Positions 8,087 through 15,811 are shown, counted from the stretch's first letter. The stretch is DNA of 32,160 nt from Desulfobacterales bacterium (GCA_030066455.1 JASJBQ010000002.1:1-32160), one strand, 5' to 3'. Made by a program: numbers and translations. Notes: generated by a model not told the origin, from the sequence alone.

Positions 8087-8135
8087 ACTATCACATGTCA
8101 CCATTACTGTCATCACAAGGGCAGTGATAGTTTTT
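8087..8135 (+). terminator. Possible weak hairpin/terminator
   Basis: ACTATCAC (8087-8094) and GTGATAGT (8124-8131) are perfect inverted repeats separated by 29 nt, and the T run at 8131-8135 follows the right arm. The loop is long for an intrinsic terminator. It sits between divergent genes, so an operator role is equally possible. Confidence 0.3.
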
Positions 8136-8170
8136 AATACCGGGATTGTTCCGAATTAACCGTGCTTGCA

Positions 8171-8192
8171 TGTTAAATCGAATGATTTAACA
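8171..8192. promoter_or_regulatory. Perfect inverted repeat, candidate operator
   Basis: TGTTAAATC (8171-8179), spacer GAAT, then GATTTAACA (8184-8192): a perfect 9-bp dyad in AT-rich DNA. It lies 68 bp before the ATG at 8261 and about 180 bp before the divergent gene that starts at 7992. The symmetry and placement fit the binding site of a dimeric regulator. No matching regulator is encoded nearby. Confidence 0.45.
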
Positions 8193-8260
8193 TAAAATAT
8201 TAATCGAATCGCCCACGTAAAGCCAGAGATCGTCGTTCCTTGGGATTTGCGGTGAATGTC

Positions 8261-8947
8261 ATGCGACTGCAGACATATCGAGTGTTACTAGTTACGGCAG
8301 TGACCATCGGGATGTTCTTCGATCTGAATGAATCCTGTGTCGCCAGTGACTGTTTGGCGCGCGGTCCCGAAAATTCAGTCATGATCGAACGCCTTCACTT
8401 CCCCCGTGGAGAGGGAGAAGGGTATCGTATGACCTATTGCGTGGACCTGCCTCTCGAGATCTACTGGCAGTTCAAAACGGATTTTGACAATGATTTCCTG
8501 ACCGGAAACCCCCACATCAAGACACATCGTTTCGTCGGCCGGGAAGGAAATGCCGTTAGGACCGAAAACCGTTATGCACACAACGCCAAAAAGCTCTTTC
8601 GCTGGCAAACGAATGTTTACGCCAGCCAGTATCGCCTGGATTTCGAACTTCTCAATCCTGACGAGGCGGGACAGACGTTCCACTACGGCACGATTCGTCT
8701 GGAACCCAGCGGACGGGGGACCATGATCTTTCAGGAAGCGCGCTTTCAGTTCTCAGGAGCGGCCATATGGGCGTTCTATCCCTGGCGCGGCGGTATGCGC
8801 TCATTCCTGCAGTCTTTCGTGAACTGGGAGCGGGAGGCGGCACTCACCTGGCGGGAAGCATACGACAACCGTCGGCGCCAGGAGGCGCTTGTGCAGGAAC
8901 GCATGCGTCAAGTTTTTTCCGTGAATACGCGCTACCCCGACAAATAG
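8261..8947 (+). CDS. Exported protein of unknown function, SRPBCC/START-like fold suspected
   Basis: From ATG 8261 this gives 228 residues; a TTG at 8240 would add seven. The N-terminus MRLQTYRVLLVTAVTIGMFFDLNESCVAS looks like a signal peptide, so the protein is probably periplasmic. The remainder ('VDLPLEIYWQFKTDFDNDFLTGNPHIKTHRFVGREGNAVRTENRYA...') is rich in alternating strands and aromatic residues. The pattern 'wqfktDFdndfl...h' is reminiscent of polyketide-cyclase/START-type lipid-binding proteins. That is a weak structural impression, not a motif match. It precedes two small unknown or redox genes on the same strand and may be co-transcribed with them. Confidence 0.7.
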   Translation: MRLQTYRVLLVTAVTIGMFFDLNESCVASDCLARGPENSVMIERLHFPRGEGEGYRMTYCVDLPLEIYWQFKTDFDNDFLTGNPHIKTHRFVGREGNAVRTENRYAHNAKKLFRWQTNVYASQYRLDFELLNPDEAGQTFHYGTIRLEPSGRGTMIFQEARFQFSGAAIWAFYPWRGGMRSFLQSFVNWEREAALTWREAYDNRRRQEALVQERMRQVFSVNTRYPDK

Positions 8948-9096
8948 ACGGTGAGGCGCCCTGGATGCGAGAATTTACACTGGAACGCAACGCGGTATCT
9001 CGCTGGATGACCTGATCCGCTGCTGGCGGTCGACGCGTGATGGATCGATCATCGGCATGGTACCCAAGACGAATATTGAAACGAGAGGAAATCGGA

Positions 9097-9432
9097 ATGA
9101 AAACCAAACTCGATCAGATCATCGACACCATCAGCAAGGAATACCAAGACGACATCATGGCTTGCGCCCGCAATTATGTCGAGGTTAATATCGGCGAGAC
9201 CGCCGAAAAAATGGGGCACCCCGAGCTTAAGCAAAAATATGCCGCGGTCTATGCCGTGGTGCCGCTCAAAGCGCCCAAGCCAGGCATGAAGGTGCGCATC
9301 GACGGCAGGACTTTCGTCAACTACGCACTGTTCGACTCGGGAGTGGCCGTGCCGGGCTATATTGCCCAAGACGCCTCACTACCGCGTCGGACCTACATTC
9401 CGAACGACAGCATGATTTGTAATTTCACCTGA
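9097..9432 (+). CDS. Small protein of unknown function
   Basis: A 111-residue protein starting MKTKLDQIIDTISKEYQDDIMACARNYVEVNIGETAEKMGHPELKQK. The start is chosen for GAGAGGAAA 5-8 nt before the ATG; the frame is open further upstream without a better signal. It is cytosolic, with no signal peptide. The first half is helical and the second half beta-rich (KVRIDGRTFVNYALFDSGVAVPGYIAQ). Two Cys (AC near the N-terminus, IC near the C-terminus) are present. I recognise no family. It lies 76 nt upstream of the selenocysteine peroxiredoxin-like gene and may share its transcript. Confidence 0.7.
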   Translation: MKTKLDQIIDTISKEYQDDIMACARNYVEVNIGETAEKMGHPELKQKYAAVYAVVPLKAPKPGMKVRIDGRTFVNYALFDSGVAVPGYIAQDASLPRRTYIPNDSMICNFT

Positions 9433-9508
9433 GGTCAAGGCGCCCGCAAGTCATTCCGGGATTGTGAAAGGCGCCGGCGGCTTTAACCCGGACGAGGAGA
9501 TTGGCACC

Positions 9509-10045
9509 ATGACCGAGACACAAACAGATGCACCCGATACACTGGTCAATCTGGCCGACGGGTCGCGACAGCACCTAAGCGCCTTCTGGCAGGAAGGACG
9601 TTTGGTACTCGTCTTTCTGCGCCATTTGGGCTGACCGTTCTGCCGTGAGCAGGTGGCGCAGTTGCGTCACGCCGAGGAGGACATTCGCCAAGCCGGGGGC
9701 AATGTCGTTTTGGTGGGTATGGGAACCGCATCGCAGACCCAAGAATTCATCGAACGTTTCAACGTTCCTTTTCCAATGATCTGCGACCCCGATCAACACC
9801 TCTACCGGGACTTCAGCATCGAACGCATGTCGCCGTTGGGTTTTTTCTCTCCGACCATGGCCCTGCGGGGCATTGCCGCCATGGCTCAGGGACATACCAT
9901 GGGCCTGCCGGAGGGGGATGTGCGCCAACTCCCGGGTGTTGTGATCGTCGAATCCGACGGACGTATTGCGTACCGTTACGACAGCCAGGATCCCGCTGAT
10001 CATCCCTCCACCGCCACTATCGTCGAGCAGCTCAAGGTGCTGTGA
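9509..10045 (+). CDS. Selenocysteine-containing peroxiredoxin-like (AhpC/TSA, thioredoxin-fold) protein
   Basis: A 178-residue thiol/selenol oxidoreductase. The frame starts at ATG 9509 (GAGGAGA 8 nt upstream) and runs ...WQEGRLVLVFLRHLG, TGA (9632-9634), PFCREQVAQLRHAEEDI..., then on to a normal stop at 10045. Cys homologues of this family have 'LRHFGCPFCREQ' here, so the TGA occupies the first position of the CxxC redox motif (Sec42-P-F-Cys45). A SECIS-like hairpin lies 25 nt downstream. The rest fits the peroxiredoxin-like family: 'NVVLVGMGTASQTQEFIERFNVPFPMICDPDQHLYRDF' and 'GLPEGDVRQLPGVVIVESDGRIAYRYDSQDPADHPS'. There is no signal peptide, so it is cytosolic. A gene caller treating TGA as stop would report only a shortened frame from 9653. 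The natural substrate is unknown. Confidence 0.88.
9653..9670 (+). promoter_or_regulatory. Bacterial SECIS element of the Sec-peroxiredoxin-like gene
   Basis: GTGGCGC (9653-9659) pairs with GCGTCAC (9664-9670), seven pairs including one G-U, closing the tetraloop AGUU (9660-9663). The loop starts 25 nt after the UGA and has G at its second position, meeting the usual bacterial SECIS spacing and loop rules. This supports Sec insertion rather than a nonsense mutation. Confidence 0.65.
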
Positions 10046-10124
10046 GCGATGGCCGCCGATCGGCAACGTCGTCCGCCCTGTAGCGGGCAAAAACCATCGG
10101 GGCGGATTCAGGCGCAGGACCCGA

Positions 10125-11171
10125 TCACGCCGCCTTGAGCTGAGCGTGGGTCGCGCGGATCAACTCGGCGGTGGTGCGCCAGGAGATACAGGCGTCCGTG
10201 ATCGAAACCCCGTAATGCATGTTCCCCAGATCGCCGGTGTTGTCCTGCCTGCCTTCCTCCAGATGGCTTTCGAGCATCATGCCGATAATGGCGTCTGTGC
10301 CGCTGAGACGCTGTTTGACGGCGTCCCGCCAGGCAACGGGTTGTTCTTCAAATCGCTTGCGCGAGTTTTCGTGGGAGCAGTCCACCACGATGGCTTCCGG
10401 TAGACCCTTGGCCTTCAGAAGATCAACGGCTTCGCGGATGCTGACGGAATCGAAATTCGGGCGTCCGCCGCCGCCGCGCAGGACGATGTGGGCGTAGGGA
10501 TTGCCGGTGGTCGTGACCACGCTGGTCTGCCCCCGAGGATCGATGCCCAGAAAACTCTGTGGCGAACCGGCGGCGATCATGGCGTTGATGGCGTTGGTGA
10601 GACTACCGTCGGTGCAGTTCTTGAACCCCACAGGCATGGACAGACCGCTGGCCATCTCACGGTGGGTTTGCGATTCGGTGGTGCGGGCGCCGATGGCGGT
10701 CCAGCAAACCAGGCCGGCGATGTACTGGGGCGTGATCGGATCCAACAATTCGGTGGCCGTGGGAAGCCCCATCGCGGTAATCTTCATCAGCAGTTCACGC
10801 GCGCGTCGCAGCCCTTGCGACATGTCGCAGGAGCCGTCCAGGTTGGGGTCGTTGATCAGCCCCTTCCACCCGACGGTGGTGCGGGGTTTTTCGAAATAAA
10901 CCCGCATCACCAGCAGCATGGTGTCTTGTACTTCGCGGCTTAAGGCCTGCAGTCGTCGGGCATACTCCAGAGCCGCTCCCTCGTCATGAATCGAGCAAGG
11001 CCCGGTGACGACCAGCATGCGGGGGTCTTTCTTGTCGATGATATCCTGGATGGCCTGACGGCCCTGGACGACGGTCCGGGCGGATTCGTCAGACACCGGC
11101 AATTCCGTTTTCAAAACGGCCGGCGCCACAAGCGGGATGAACTCCTTGACGCGAACATCATAAGTCTTCAT
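10125..11171 (-). CDS. aroG: 3-deoxy-7-phosphoheptulonate (DAHP) synthase, class I-alpha
   Basis: Condenses phosphoenolpyruvate and erythrose-4-phosphate in the first step of the shikimate pathway. The 348-residue length is typical of the E. coli AroF/G/H type. Visible hallmarks: GPCSIHDEGAALEYARRL, the PEP/E4P-binding RVYFEKPRTTVGWKGL then INDPNLDGS, IGARTTESQTHREMASGLS, and VVDCSHENSRK near the metal site. The N-terminus (KTYDVRVKEFIPLVAPAVLKTELP) has the extension used for aromatic amino acid feedback in this class. Which of Phe, Tyr or Trp inhibits it cannot be told by eye, so the symbol is generic. GGAG lies 6 nt before the ATG. It stands alone, with its own sigma70-like promoter (11268-11297) and a roughly 90-nt leader. 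Confidence 0.93.
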   Translation of the reverse strand: MKTYDVRVKEFIPLVAPAVLKTELPVSDESARTVVQGRQAIQDIIDKKDPRMLVVTGPCSIHDEGAALEYARRLQALSREVQDTMLLVMRVYFEKPRTTVGWKGLINDPNLDGSCDMSQGLRRARELLMKITAMGLPTATELLDPITPQYIAGLVCWTAIGARTTESQTHREMASGLSMPVGFKNCTDGSLTNAINAMIAAGSPQSFLGIDPRGQTSVVTTTGNPYAHIVLRGGGGRPNFDSVSIREAVDLLKAKGLPEAIVVDCSHENSRKRFEEQPVAWRDAVKQRLSGTDAIIGMMLESHLEEGRQDNTGDLGNMHYGVSITDACISWRTTAELIRATHAQLKAA

Positions 11172-11267
11172 TTTACACTCCGTTAAGGCATGGCGGGGGT
11201 ATGCACGTTTTGGTGGTAAAGGACCGCACAGCTCCCCCGGGTACGGTCGATCGATAAAGGTTCACAT

Positions 11268-11297
11268 CTTATATCCATCGAATGAATATGCAAGCAA
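11268..11297 (-). promoter_or_regulatory. Sigma70-like promoter for DAHP synthase
   Basis: Read on the minus strand: TTGCTT (plus 11292-11297), an 18-bp spacer, then TATAAG (plus 11268-11273). The following leader of about 90 nt contains an imperfect hairpin (GACCG...CGGTC) before the start codon. The -35 and -10 matches are moderate. Confidence 0.4.
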
Positions 11298-11414
11298 ATT
11301 GTTGCATCGCGCGCTTGCGACCGCGTCATCAGGTCCATGACGGGGTAGATGCGACATTAAGCGACGCCGGCCCGCCGGTGATCGCTGCCAAACAGTCAAA
11401 GGAGGGGAACGGTT

Positions 11415-11882
11415 ATGCTCGACGTCGTCAAACGCTTTTTCAGCCCTGTGGATACCAAGACGGATCCTGGCCGATCCGGGGATAATGCGCACGATCTGAA
11501 AATGGCCGTATGCGCCCTGTTTGTCGAGATGGCCCGGATCGACGAGTCTTTTTCGGCGGATGAAATGGCGGCGGTCATCGCGATCCTCCAGGACAAATAC
11601 GGATTGTCCCCCGAAAACGCGGCCGCCATGATCGCCGCGGCGGAGACGGAACTGGAGCAAAGTGTGGACTACTGGCAGTTCGCGCGCCTGATCAACGCCA
11701 ACTACAGTATGGACGAGAAGGTCGCCATTATCGAAATACTGTGGCGCATTGTCTATATTGACGGCCATTTGGACAAGCATGAAGACTACCTCATGCATAA
11801 ACTCGCACGGTTGCTGCGTCTGCATCACCAGCAGTTGATCGATGCGAAAAAGAAAGTTCTCTACGGCCCCAAGGACGGGTAG
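11415..11882 (+). CDS. TerB-like (tellurite-resistance/co-chaperone-like) helical protein
   Basis: A 155-residue cytosolic protein. The core 'LKMAVCALFVEMARIDESFSADEMAAVIAIL...DEKVAIIEILWRIVYIDGHLDKHEDYLMHKLARLL' shows the two similar acidic helical units of the TerB family, with the conserved D/E positions that suggest metal binding. GGAGGGG precedes the ATG. TerB domains occur in tellurite resistance and in membrane stress systems; as a lone gene here the function is open. It is divergent from the DAHP synthase. No ter operon partners are in the window. Confidence 0.85.
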   Translation: MLDVVKRFFSPVDTKTDPGRSGDNAHDLKMAVCALFVEMARIDESFSADEMAAVIAILQDKYGLSPENAAAMIAAAETELEQSVDYWQFARLINANYSMDEKVAIIEILWRIVYIDGHLDKHEDYLMHKLARLLRLHHQQLIDAKKKVLYGPKDG

Positions 11883-12294
11883 ATTCGGCGGTCCTGCCGA
11901 TCCCGAACCGGCAGGACGAAGCGATGGGCCTTCCGATGCACCCGATGCGCGCGGCCAGACAGAAGGCCGTCGGCCCCAAAAAACCCAATGCTTGAAGATC
12001 AATGTCGGAAAATCGATACCCGCCTTCACGGGGTGGCGTCCGGCTTGCCCGCCCCCTGACGTCGAACTTTGGGGTCGTGTGGGCTTCAGCCGCAACCCGG
12101 CGTCCAAGCTCAATCTTCGCTGGCTGCAGCTTTGGGAGGTAAGATCTGCCCCGACCATCCCACTAAATACGGGTCTGAGGGATGGGTGGGATAATCCCTC
12201 ATAATCCCTATAAACAATTCGCATTGCATGCCAAACGCAGCGGTTCAATGTTACTTTAAATAAAGTATTGGACTTACAGGATGGTATCGTTGGC
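11883..12294. other. 412 bp without a gene; contains alternative hairpins at 12157-12200
   Basis: No supported coding frame was found. In the last part two 7-bp stems share overlapping sequence. ATCCCAC (12157-12163) pairs with GTGGGAT (12186-12192), while GAGGGAT (12177-12183) pairs with ATCCCTC (12194-12200), so the two folds exclude each other. They lie about 100 bp upstream of the lipoprotein gene. Mutually exclusive stems are typical of conformational RNA switches, but there is no terminator U-tract, so a regulatory role is speculative. Confidence 0.4.
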
Positions 12295-12816
12295 ATGGAT
12301 GTCATGTTTCCATCACACCGCAGATGTTTTGACCGCCGTCGATGGCGAAGCCTGTTGGCGATAGGCTTTGTTGCGCTGGTGCTTTTGACCGCCGGCTGCA
12401 GCGGCAAGGGGTGGCGCGGTTGGGAGGGGCGACTGACCAAAACGGACAACCGGCTTGTGCTCGAACCCGGCGGACCGCACGCGGGGATCTGGCAGACCAA
12501 TGATATCGCCGTTCACTACCGCTACGTACGGGAGGCTGACCGGCTGGCCATTTCGGGACAGGTCAAACGCCAGGCGCGCATCAGGTATTTCCACCGCCTC
12601 CGGGCCTGGGTCTGGATTCATTTTCTGGACAGCAATGGCTACGTCAAGGAATCCCGACGTCTCTGGGCCCAGAATGGTTCGGATGTCTATGGTCAGATCC
12701 GCTACAGTTACAACCGCGACTGGCAAATGCCACCGGGTACAAGCGCCATGGGATTTAGCTACAGCGGGCGTGCCAAGGACCGCGACGTCTGGTGGGATTT
12801 TTGGAGGCTGCCCTGA
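12295..12816 (+). CDS. Lipoprotein of unknown function
   Basis: From ATG 12295 this gives 173 residues; a TTG at 12268 or ATG at 12304 are alternatives. The N-terminus has a strongly basic n-region (HRRCFDRRRWR), a hydrophobic core (SLLAIGFVALVLLTA) and a lipobox LTAGC, so the mature protein should begin with a lipid-modified Cys. The body is rich in Trp, Arg and aromatic residues and probably beta-rich ('LVLEPGGPHAGIWQTNDIAVHYRYV...RLAISGQVKRQARIRYF', 'MGFSYSGRAKDRDVWWDFWRLP'). I recognise no family. It ends 33 bp before the convergent acyltransferase. Confidence 0.75.
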   Translation: MDVMFPSHRRCFDRRRWRSLLAIGFVALVLLTAGCSGKGWRGWEGRLTKTDNRLVLEPGGPHAGIWQTNDIAVHYRYVREADRLAISGQVKRQARIRYFHRLRAWVWIHFLDSNGYVKESRRLWAQNGSDVYGQIRYSYNRDWQMPPGTSAMGFSYSGRAKDRDVWWDFWRLP

Positions 12817-12848
12817 AACGGGCGGCGCCGGCAAGGCAGGCTAACCCT

Positions 12849-13463
12849 TCACCGTCGCGCACCGGCATCGATAACGGTTTTGACGGCACTTTCCTTGACG
12901 GGATGTTTGCCGCTGATACCGGCATAGAAGCGGCGAATGACAACCATGTCGCTGTCGATACAGCCGGACGGCATCACGGTTGGGCCGAAACCGCCAACTT
13001 TGCGCCGGTAATCGAGGTACCCCAGCGCGATGGGTACACCGGCACCATTGGCAATGTGGTAGAAACCTGTTTTCCAATGAAGCACTTTGCGGCGGGTACC
13101 CGCCGGCGGGACCACCAAGACCATCTCCTCGCTGTCTTCGAAAGCCGCGATTGATTGGGCCACTATATTGTTGGAGCGGGATCGATCGATGGGAATCGCA
13201 CCCAGCCATCTGAACAAGGGGCCCATCGGCCAAAAAAACCATTCCGCCTTCATCATCATCTGGGGTTTGAGACGGTAGATGAAAGCCAGACAGACGGTAA
13301 AGAAAAAATCCCAGTTCGATGTGTGAGGCGCCGCGATGATAACATATTTCAAAGATGCCGGCGGATCTCCGGCCGTGCGCCAGCCGAAGCTGCGGTAAAG
13401 AAAGCGTGCCAGCAATCGCAGCATCGCGCGTATCGCTCGCGTATCGTAAACCGTCTGGGCCAT
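12849..13463 (-). CDS. 1-acyl-glycerol-3-phosphate acyltransferase-like (PlsC/LPLAT) protein
   Basis: A 204-residue membrane-associated acyltransferase. Motif I is HTSNWD (the HX4D catalytic motif) in IIAAPHTSNWDFFF. The region KAEWFFWPMGPLFRWLGAIPIDRS is the usual motif II. VPPAGTRRKVLHWKTGFYHIA is motif III, with PAGTR in place of the classic PEGTR. The H and D needed for acyl transfer are intact. The Glu-to-Ala change at motif III is notable but occurs in short LPLAT subfamilies. The substrate is probably a lysophospholipid; specificity cannot be read from sequence. It is divergent from the AF1514 gene. Confidence 0.85.
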   Translation of the reverse strand: MAQTVYDTRAIRAMLRLLARFLYRSFGWRTAGDPPASLKYVIIAAPHTSNWDFFFTVCLAFIYRLKPQMMMKAEWFFWPMGPLFRWLGAIPIDRSRSNNIVAQSIAAFEDSEEMVLVVPPAGTRRKVLHWKTGFYHIANGAGVPIALGYLDYRRKVGGFGPTVMPSGCIDSDMVVIRRFYAGISGKHPVKESAVKTVIDAGARR

Positions 13464-13704
13464 TATTTTCCTCCAGGTTCGATGCGTATTCTGAATCTTT
13501 AATCGATCCGTGGGGTTAGCGAAATAGCCGGTGCTTTTTGTTACAATTGTTTTACATTTGAAAAGCTCGGCTAGAGTGGTCCCTTTTCATGACGGCGGCA
13601 TCGTCGTTTGATAGGCGTGCCTTACCATCCGCCGGAGGAAACGCACGCGGCCTCGCCCGAACCATGGCTGAACATGTCAACCTCAGGCAGACAGGGAGGA
13701 ACTT

Positions 13705-14007
13705 ATGGGAGCCATACGCACTGCTAAAAGATCGTCCCTCGCCCACGAAATCGTTCGTCTCCGGGTTGCGGACCGCGACCTGGACTTTGAAAAGGCCTCT
13801 GATCTGGCCCGCGATCGGGCAAGGGAAATCAACAAGGACGCCATGATGCTCGCCTGGTTCAACCGCCGCAGCGGAAGGGGTTTCCCCGATTTTGATTGCG
13901 GCACCGGCGACAGACCGCCCTGGCGTGTCTTTGCCGAGGCCCGCGGCGCCAACCTCACCGTCGATGTCAACGATGGGGACTTTATTTTCTTGTATCTCCG
14001 CTTATGA
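13705..14007 (+). CDS. AF1514-family (DUF5619-like) small protein
   Basis: A 100-residue cytosolic protein; GGGAGG precedes the ATG by 5 nt. The sequence 'KRSSLAHEIVRLRVADRDLDFEKASDLARDRAREINKDAMMLAWFNRRSGRGFPDFDCGTGDRPPWRVFAEARGANLTVDVNDGDFIFLYL' has the features I associate with the small AF1514 family found in sulfate reducers and Archaeoglobus: an N-terminal helix, 'MMLAWFN...SGxxxPdF.C', and a C-terminal strand. The function of that family is unknown. It stands alone, downstream of an AT-rich intergenic region. Confidence 0.7.
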   Translation: MGAIRTAKRSSLAHEIVRLRVADRDLDFEKASDLARDRAREINKDAMMLAWFNRRSGRGFPDFDCGTGDRPPWRVFAEARGANLTVDVNDGDFIFLYLRL

Positions 14008-14108
14008 TTGCCGGACGCTGCAGATGAAACCTTGGACGATCGTGGCGCCCCCCCTGCGAGTGGGGTTTTCCAGTACCTACCTTGATATCCCCTGTGGGAA
14101 TTCAATTT

Positions 14109-14134
14109 CGCAATTGCCGGGGGTGGCAATTGCG
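14109..14134. repeat. Perfect 10-bp inverted repeat
   Basis: CGCAATTGCC (14109-14118), loop GGGGGT, GGCAATTGCG (14125-14134). The arms are perfect and themselves contain CAATTG. There is no U-tract, so it is not a classical terminator. It lies between the AF1514 gene and the sigma54-like promoter, about 65 bp upstream of that promoter. An activator site or a transcript-stabilising hairpin are both possible. Confidence 0.5.
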
Positions 14135-14199
14135 TTCATCTCAAATAACAAATCGAAATAAATATTAAAAATTTAGATTTACCGGAGCTCTTGTCGTCG

Positions 14200-14215
14200 C
14201 GGCACGTTTCCTGCT
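14200..14215 (+). promoter_or_regulatory. Sigma54-like (-24/-12) promoter
   Basis: CGGCACG-TTTC-CTGCT closely follows the sigma54 consensus TGGCACG-N4-TTGCW, with the invariant GG (14201-14202) and GC (14213-14214) exactly 10 nt apart. It points at the gene starting at 14275, with a leader of roughly 50 nt. The dyad at 14109-14134 sits where an enhancer-binding protein could act. Confidence 0.5.
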
Positions 14216-14274
14216 TATGCAAAGTGCGAACGATTCGAGGGACAGGCATTTATGCCCCTGGAAGGAGTCTTTGC

Positions 14275-14814
14275 ATGCCGCTTCCCATAGGCCACACCGC
14301 TGTCGGTCTGGCGACTTTCAAGACCGTCGGCCGCACGGACGGCCGCGCTTCAGGCTGGATGCTGCTGGCCTGGATCACCATGCTCGCGAATCTACCCGAT
14401 ATCGATATTGTATGGGGGCTCGTGGCGCGGGGCGACGGCCATTGTTTTCACCGCGGCCCCACCCACAGCCTGTTTTTCGCCCTGGTTTGCGGTCTGTTGG
14501 CCTCCCAGGCCTGGCGGCTGAGCCGGCACTTTCCGCGTCTGGGATTCGCAACCTGTTCTGCGATCGTTTTTTCGCATGTTATGGCCGACATGGTCTTGAC
14601 CTCCGCCCCGGTGTCCCTTTTGTGGCCGCTGGAAGTGCACTGGTCCGGCGGGAGCAGTGGATGGGGGCAGATCGTCCATGCCCTTGTGTTTGATAGTTTC
14701 GGGGATATCGGTATCGTGGCCGGGGCCGCGCTTTACCTGGGGGTGCTGGAGCTCTTGCGCCGCTGGCTTCCGGATTTGAGGGTTCCGGTGGTGGTGCGTC
14801 GGCGCCTGCGCTGA
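14275..14814 (+). CDS. Membrane-bound metal-dependent hydrolase, DUF457/YdjM-like
   Basis: A 179-residue inner-membrane protein. GAAGGAG lies 7 nt before the ATG. Conserved polar residues of the family sit at helix ends: GHTAVG near the N-terminus, NLPDIDIVWG, the signature HRGPTHS, and HVMADM. These His/Asp residues would bind metal. Several hydrophobic segments are visible (WMLLAWITMLANL, LFFALVCGLLASQAW, IGIVAGAALYLGVLELL). The physiological substrate is unknown; some relatives are SOS-regulated. A sigma54-like promoter lies just upstream, which would tie expression to a dedicated activator. Confidence 0.85.
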   Translation: MPLPIGHTAVGLATFKTVGRTDGRASGWMLLAWITMLANLPDIDIVWGLVARGDGHCFHRGPTHSLFFALVCGLLASQAWRLSRHFPRLGFATCSAIVFSHVMADMVLTSAPVSLLWPLEVHWSGGSSGWGQIVHALVFDSFGDIGIVAGAALYLGVLELLRRWLPDLRVPVVVRRRLR

Positions 14815-15047
14815 GAATGGGGACGAAAAAGCGCGCCCATCCTCGGGACCGTTGCTGGAGGCGCATTGTCGAGCGGCACCGTTCGGCAAACGGCCGGTCA
14901 GACCGCAACGGAGGTTTAAATCGGCCAGCCGTGATGCCCCCGGGGATTGACAGGCGTACGCAATTCCAATACAGATTCCTTTCCAGATTGACCCGGACAA
15001 TGCGTGGTGGCGCCCCCAACGATTCGAAACGACATCTGCCGGCATTC

Positions 15048-15811
15048 ATGACCAATCGCCTCATTTCCATCGTATTCATCACCTTTATTGGCGTCAGCTC
15101 CGCTTTTTTTTTGCCCTGGCACTGATCATCTGGTTGACCACGCGCTGGTTTGACCGGCGCTTGGTCAGCCTGCATATGTTCACCTCGTTCTGGGCCTGCT
15201 TATATCTCTGGATCATGCCGGCCTGGTCGCTGAGGATCTTGGGTCGGGAAAAAATTGATCGCCGGGCCCAGTACATCATTGTTTCCAATCACCAGTCCCA
15301 GCTCGACATTCTGGTGGCTTTCGGGCTGTTCTTTCCTTTCAAGTGGGTTTCCAAGGTCGAGGTCTTCCGCCTGCCCTTTATCGGGTGGAACATGTACCTC
15401 AACGGCTATATCGGCCTGCGAAGGGGAGACAAGGACAGCATACGCCAAATGATGCAAGCTTGCGAGCGTGCCCTGGCCAAGGGGTGTTCCGTCTATTTCT
15501 TTCCTGAGGGCACCCGCTCTCCGACCGGCCGGTTGAAATCCTTCAAACCGGGGGCCTTTATCCTGGCCCAGCAGATGCAAGTGCCGATTCTGCCCGTGGT
15601 CATCGAGGGTACCCGCGCGGCCCTGCCCAAATACAGCCTGAATTTCCACGGACGCCACCTGATCCGTCTGAAGGTGCTGGATGCCATCGTCCCTTCGGAC
15701 TTCCTCGACCTGTCGGTCGAAGCGCTTGCCGAAACGGTGCGCGACAGGATTGCCCTGGAGCTGGGGACGGGGCCGGCGCCGGAGGTGCATGACCGGCCGG
15801 CAGCGATTTGA
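15048..15811 (+). CDS. 1-acyl-sn-glycerol-3-phosphate acyltransferase (PlsC-like), frame interrupted at a T9 run
   Basis: Membrane acyltransferase of phospholipid synthesis. The catalytic part is intact: NHQSQLD (HX4D), VFRLPFIGWNMYLNGYIGLRRGD, and FFPEGTRSPTGRL (motif III). From ATG 15048 the frame reads MTNRLISIVFITFIGVSSAFF, then hits a stop at 15123. Moving back one base within T15104-15112 gives ALALIIWLTTRWFDRR and joins the catalytic frame smoothly, so the two pieces belong to one protein whose N-terminus is a transmembrane helix. The break contains U UUU UUG, a canonical -1 slippery heptamer. The explanation could be a sequencing homopolymer error, a real mutation, transcriptional slippage, or programmed frameshifting. 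A TTG at 15134 would otherwise start a protein lacking most of the anchor. No strong Shine-Dalgarno precedes 15048. Confidence 0.75.

Noticed and set aside
11262..12500. 412-residue minus-strand open frame
   Set aside because: Overlaps the TerB-like gene and the lipoprotein start; composition and sequence look like non-coding shadow.
14048..14067. CCCC...GGGGTTTT as terminator of the AF1514 gene
   Set aside because: The stem is only 4-5 bp with a 7-8-nt loop; too weak to list as a feature.
14817..15125. 102-residue frame preceding the second acyltransferase
   Set aside because: Only its last 25 codons (from 15048) make sense, as the N-terminal helix of the frameshifted acyltransferase; the rest is non-coding.
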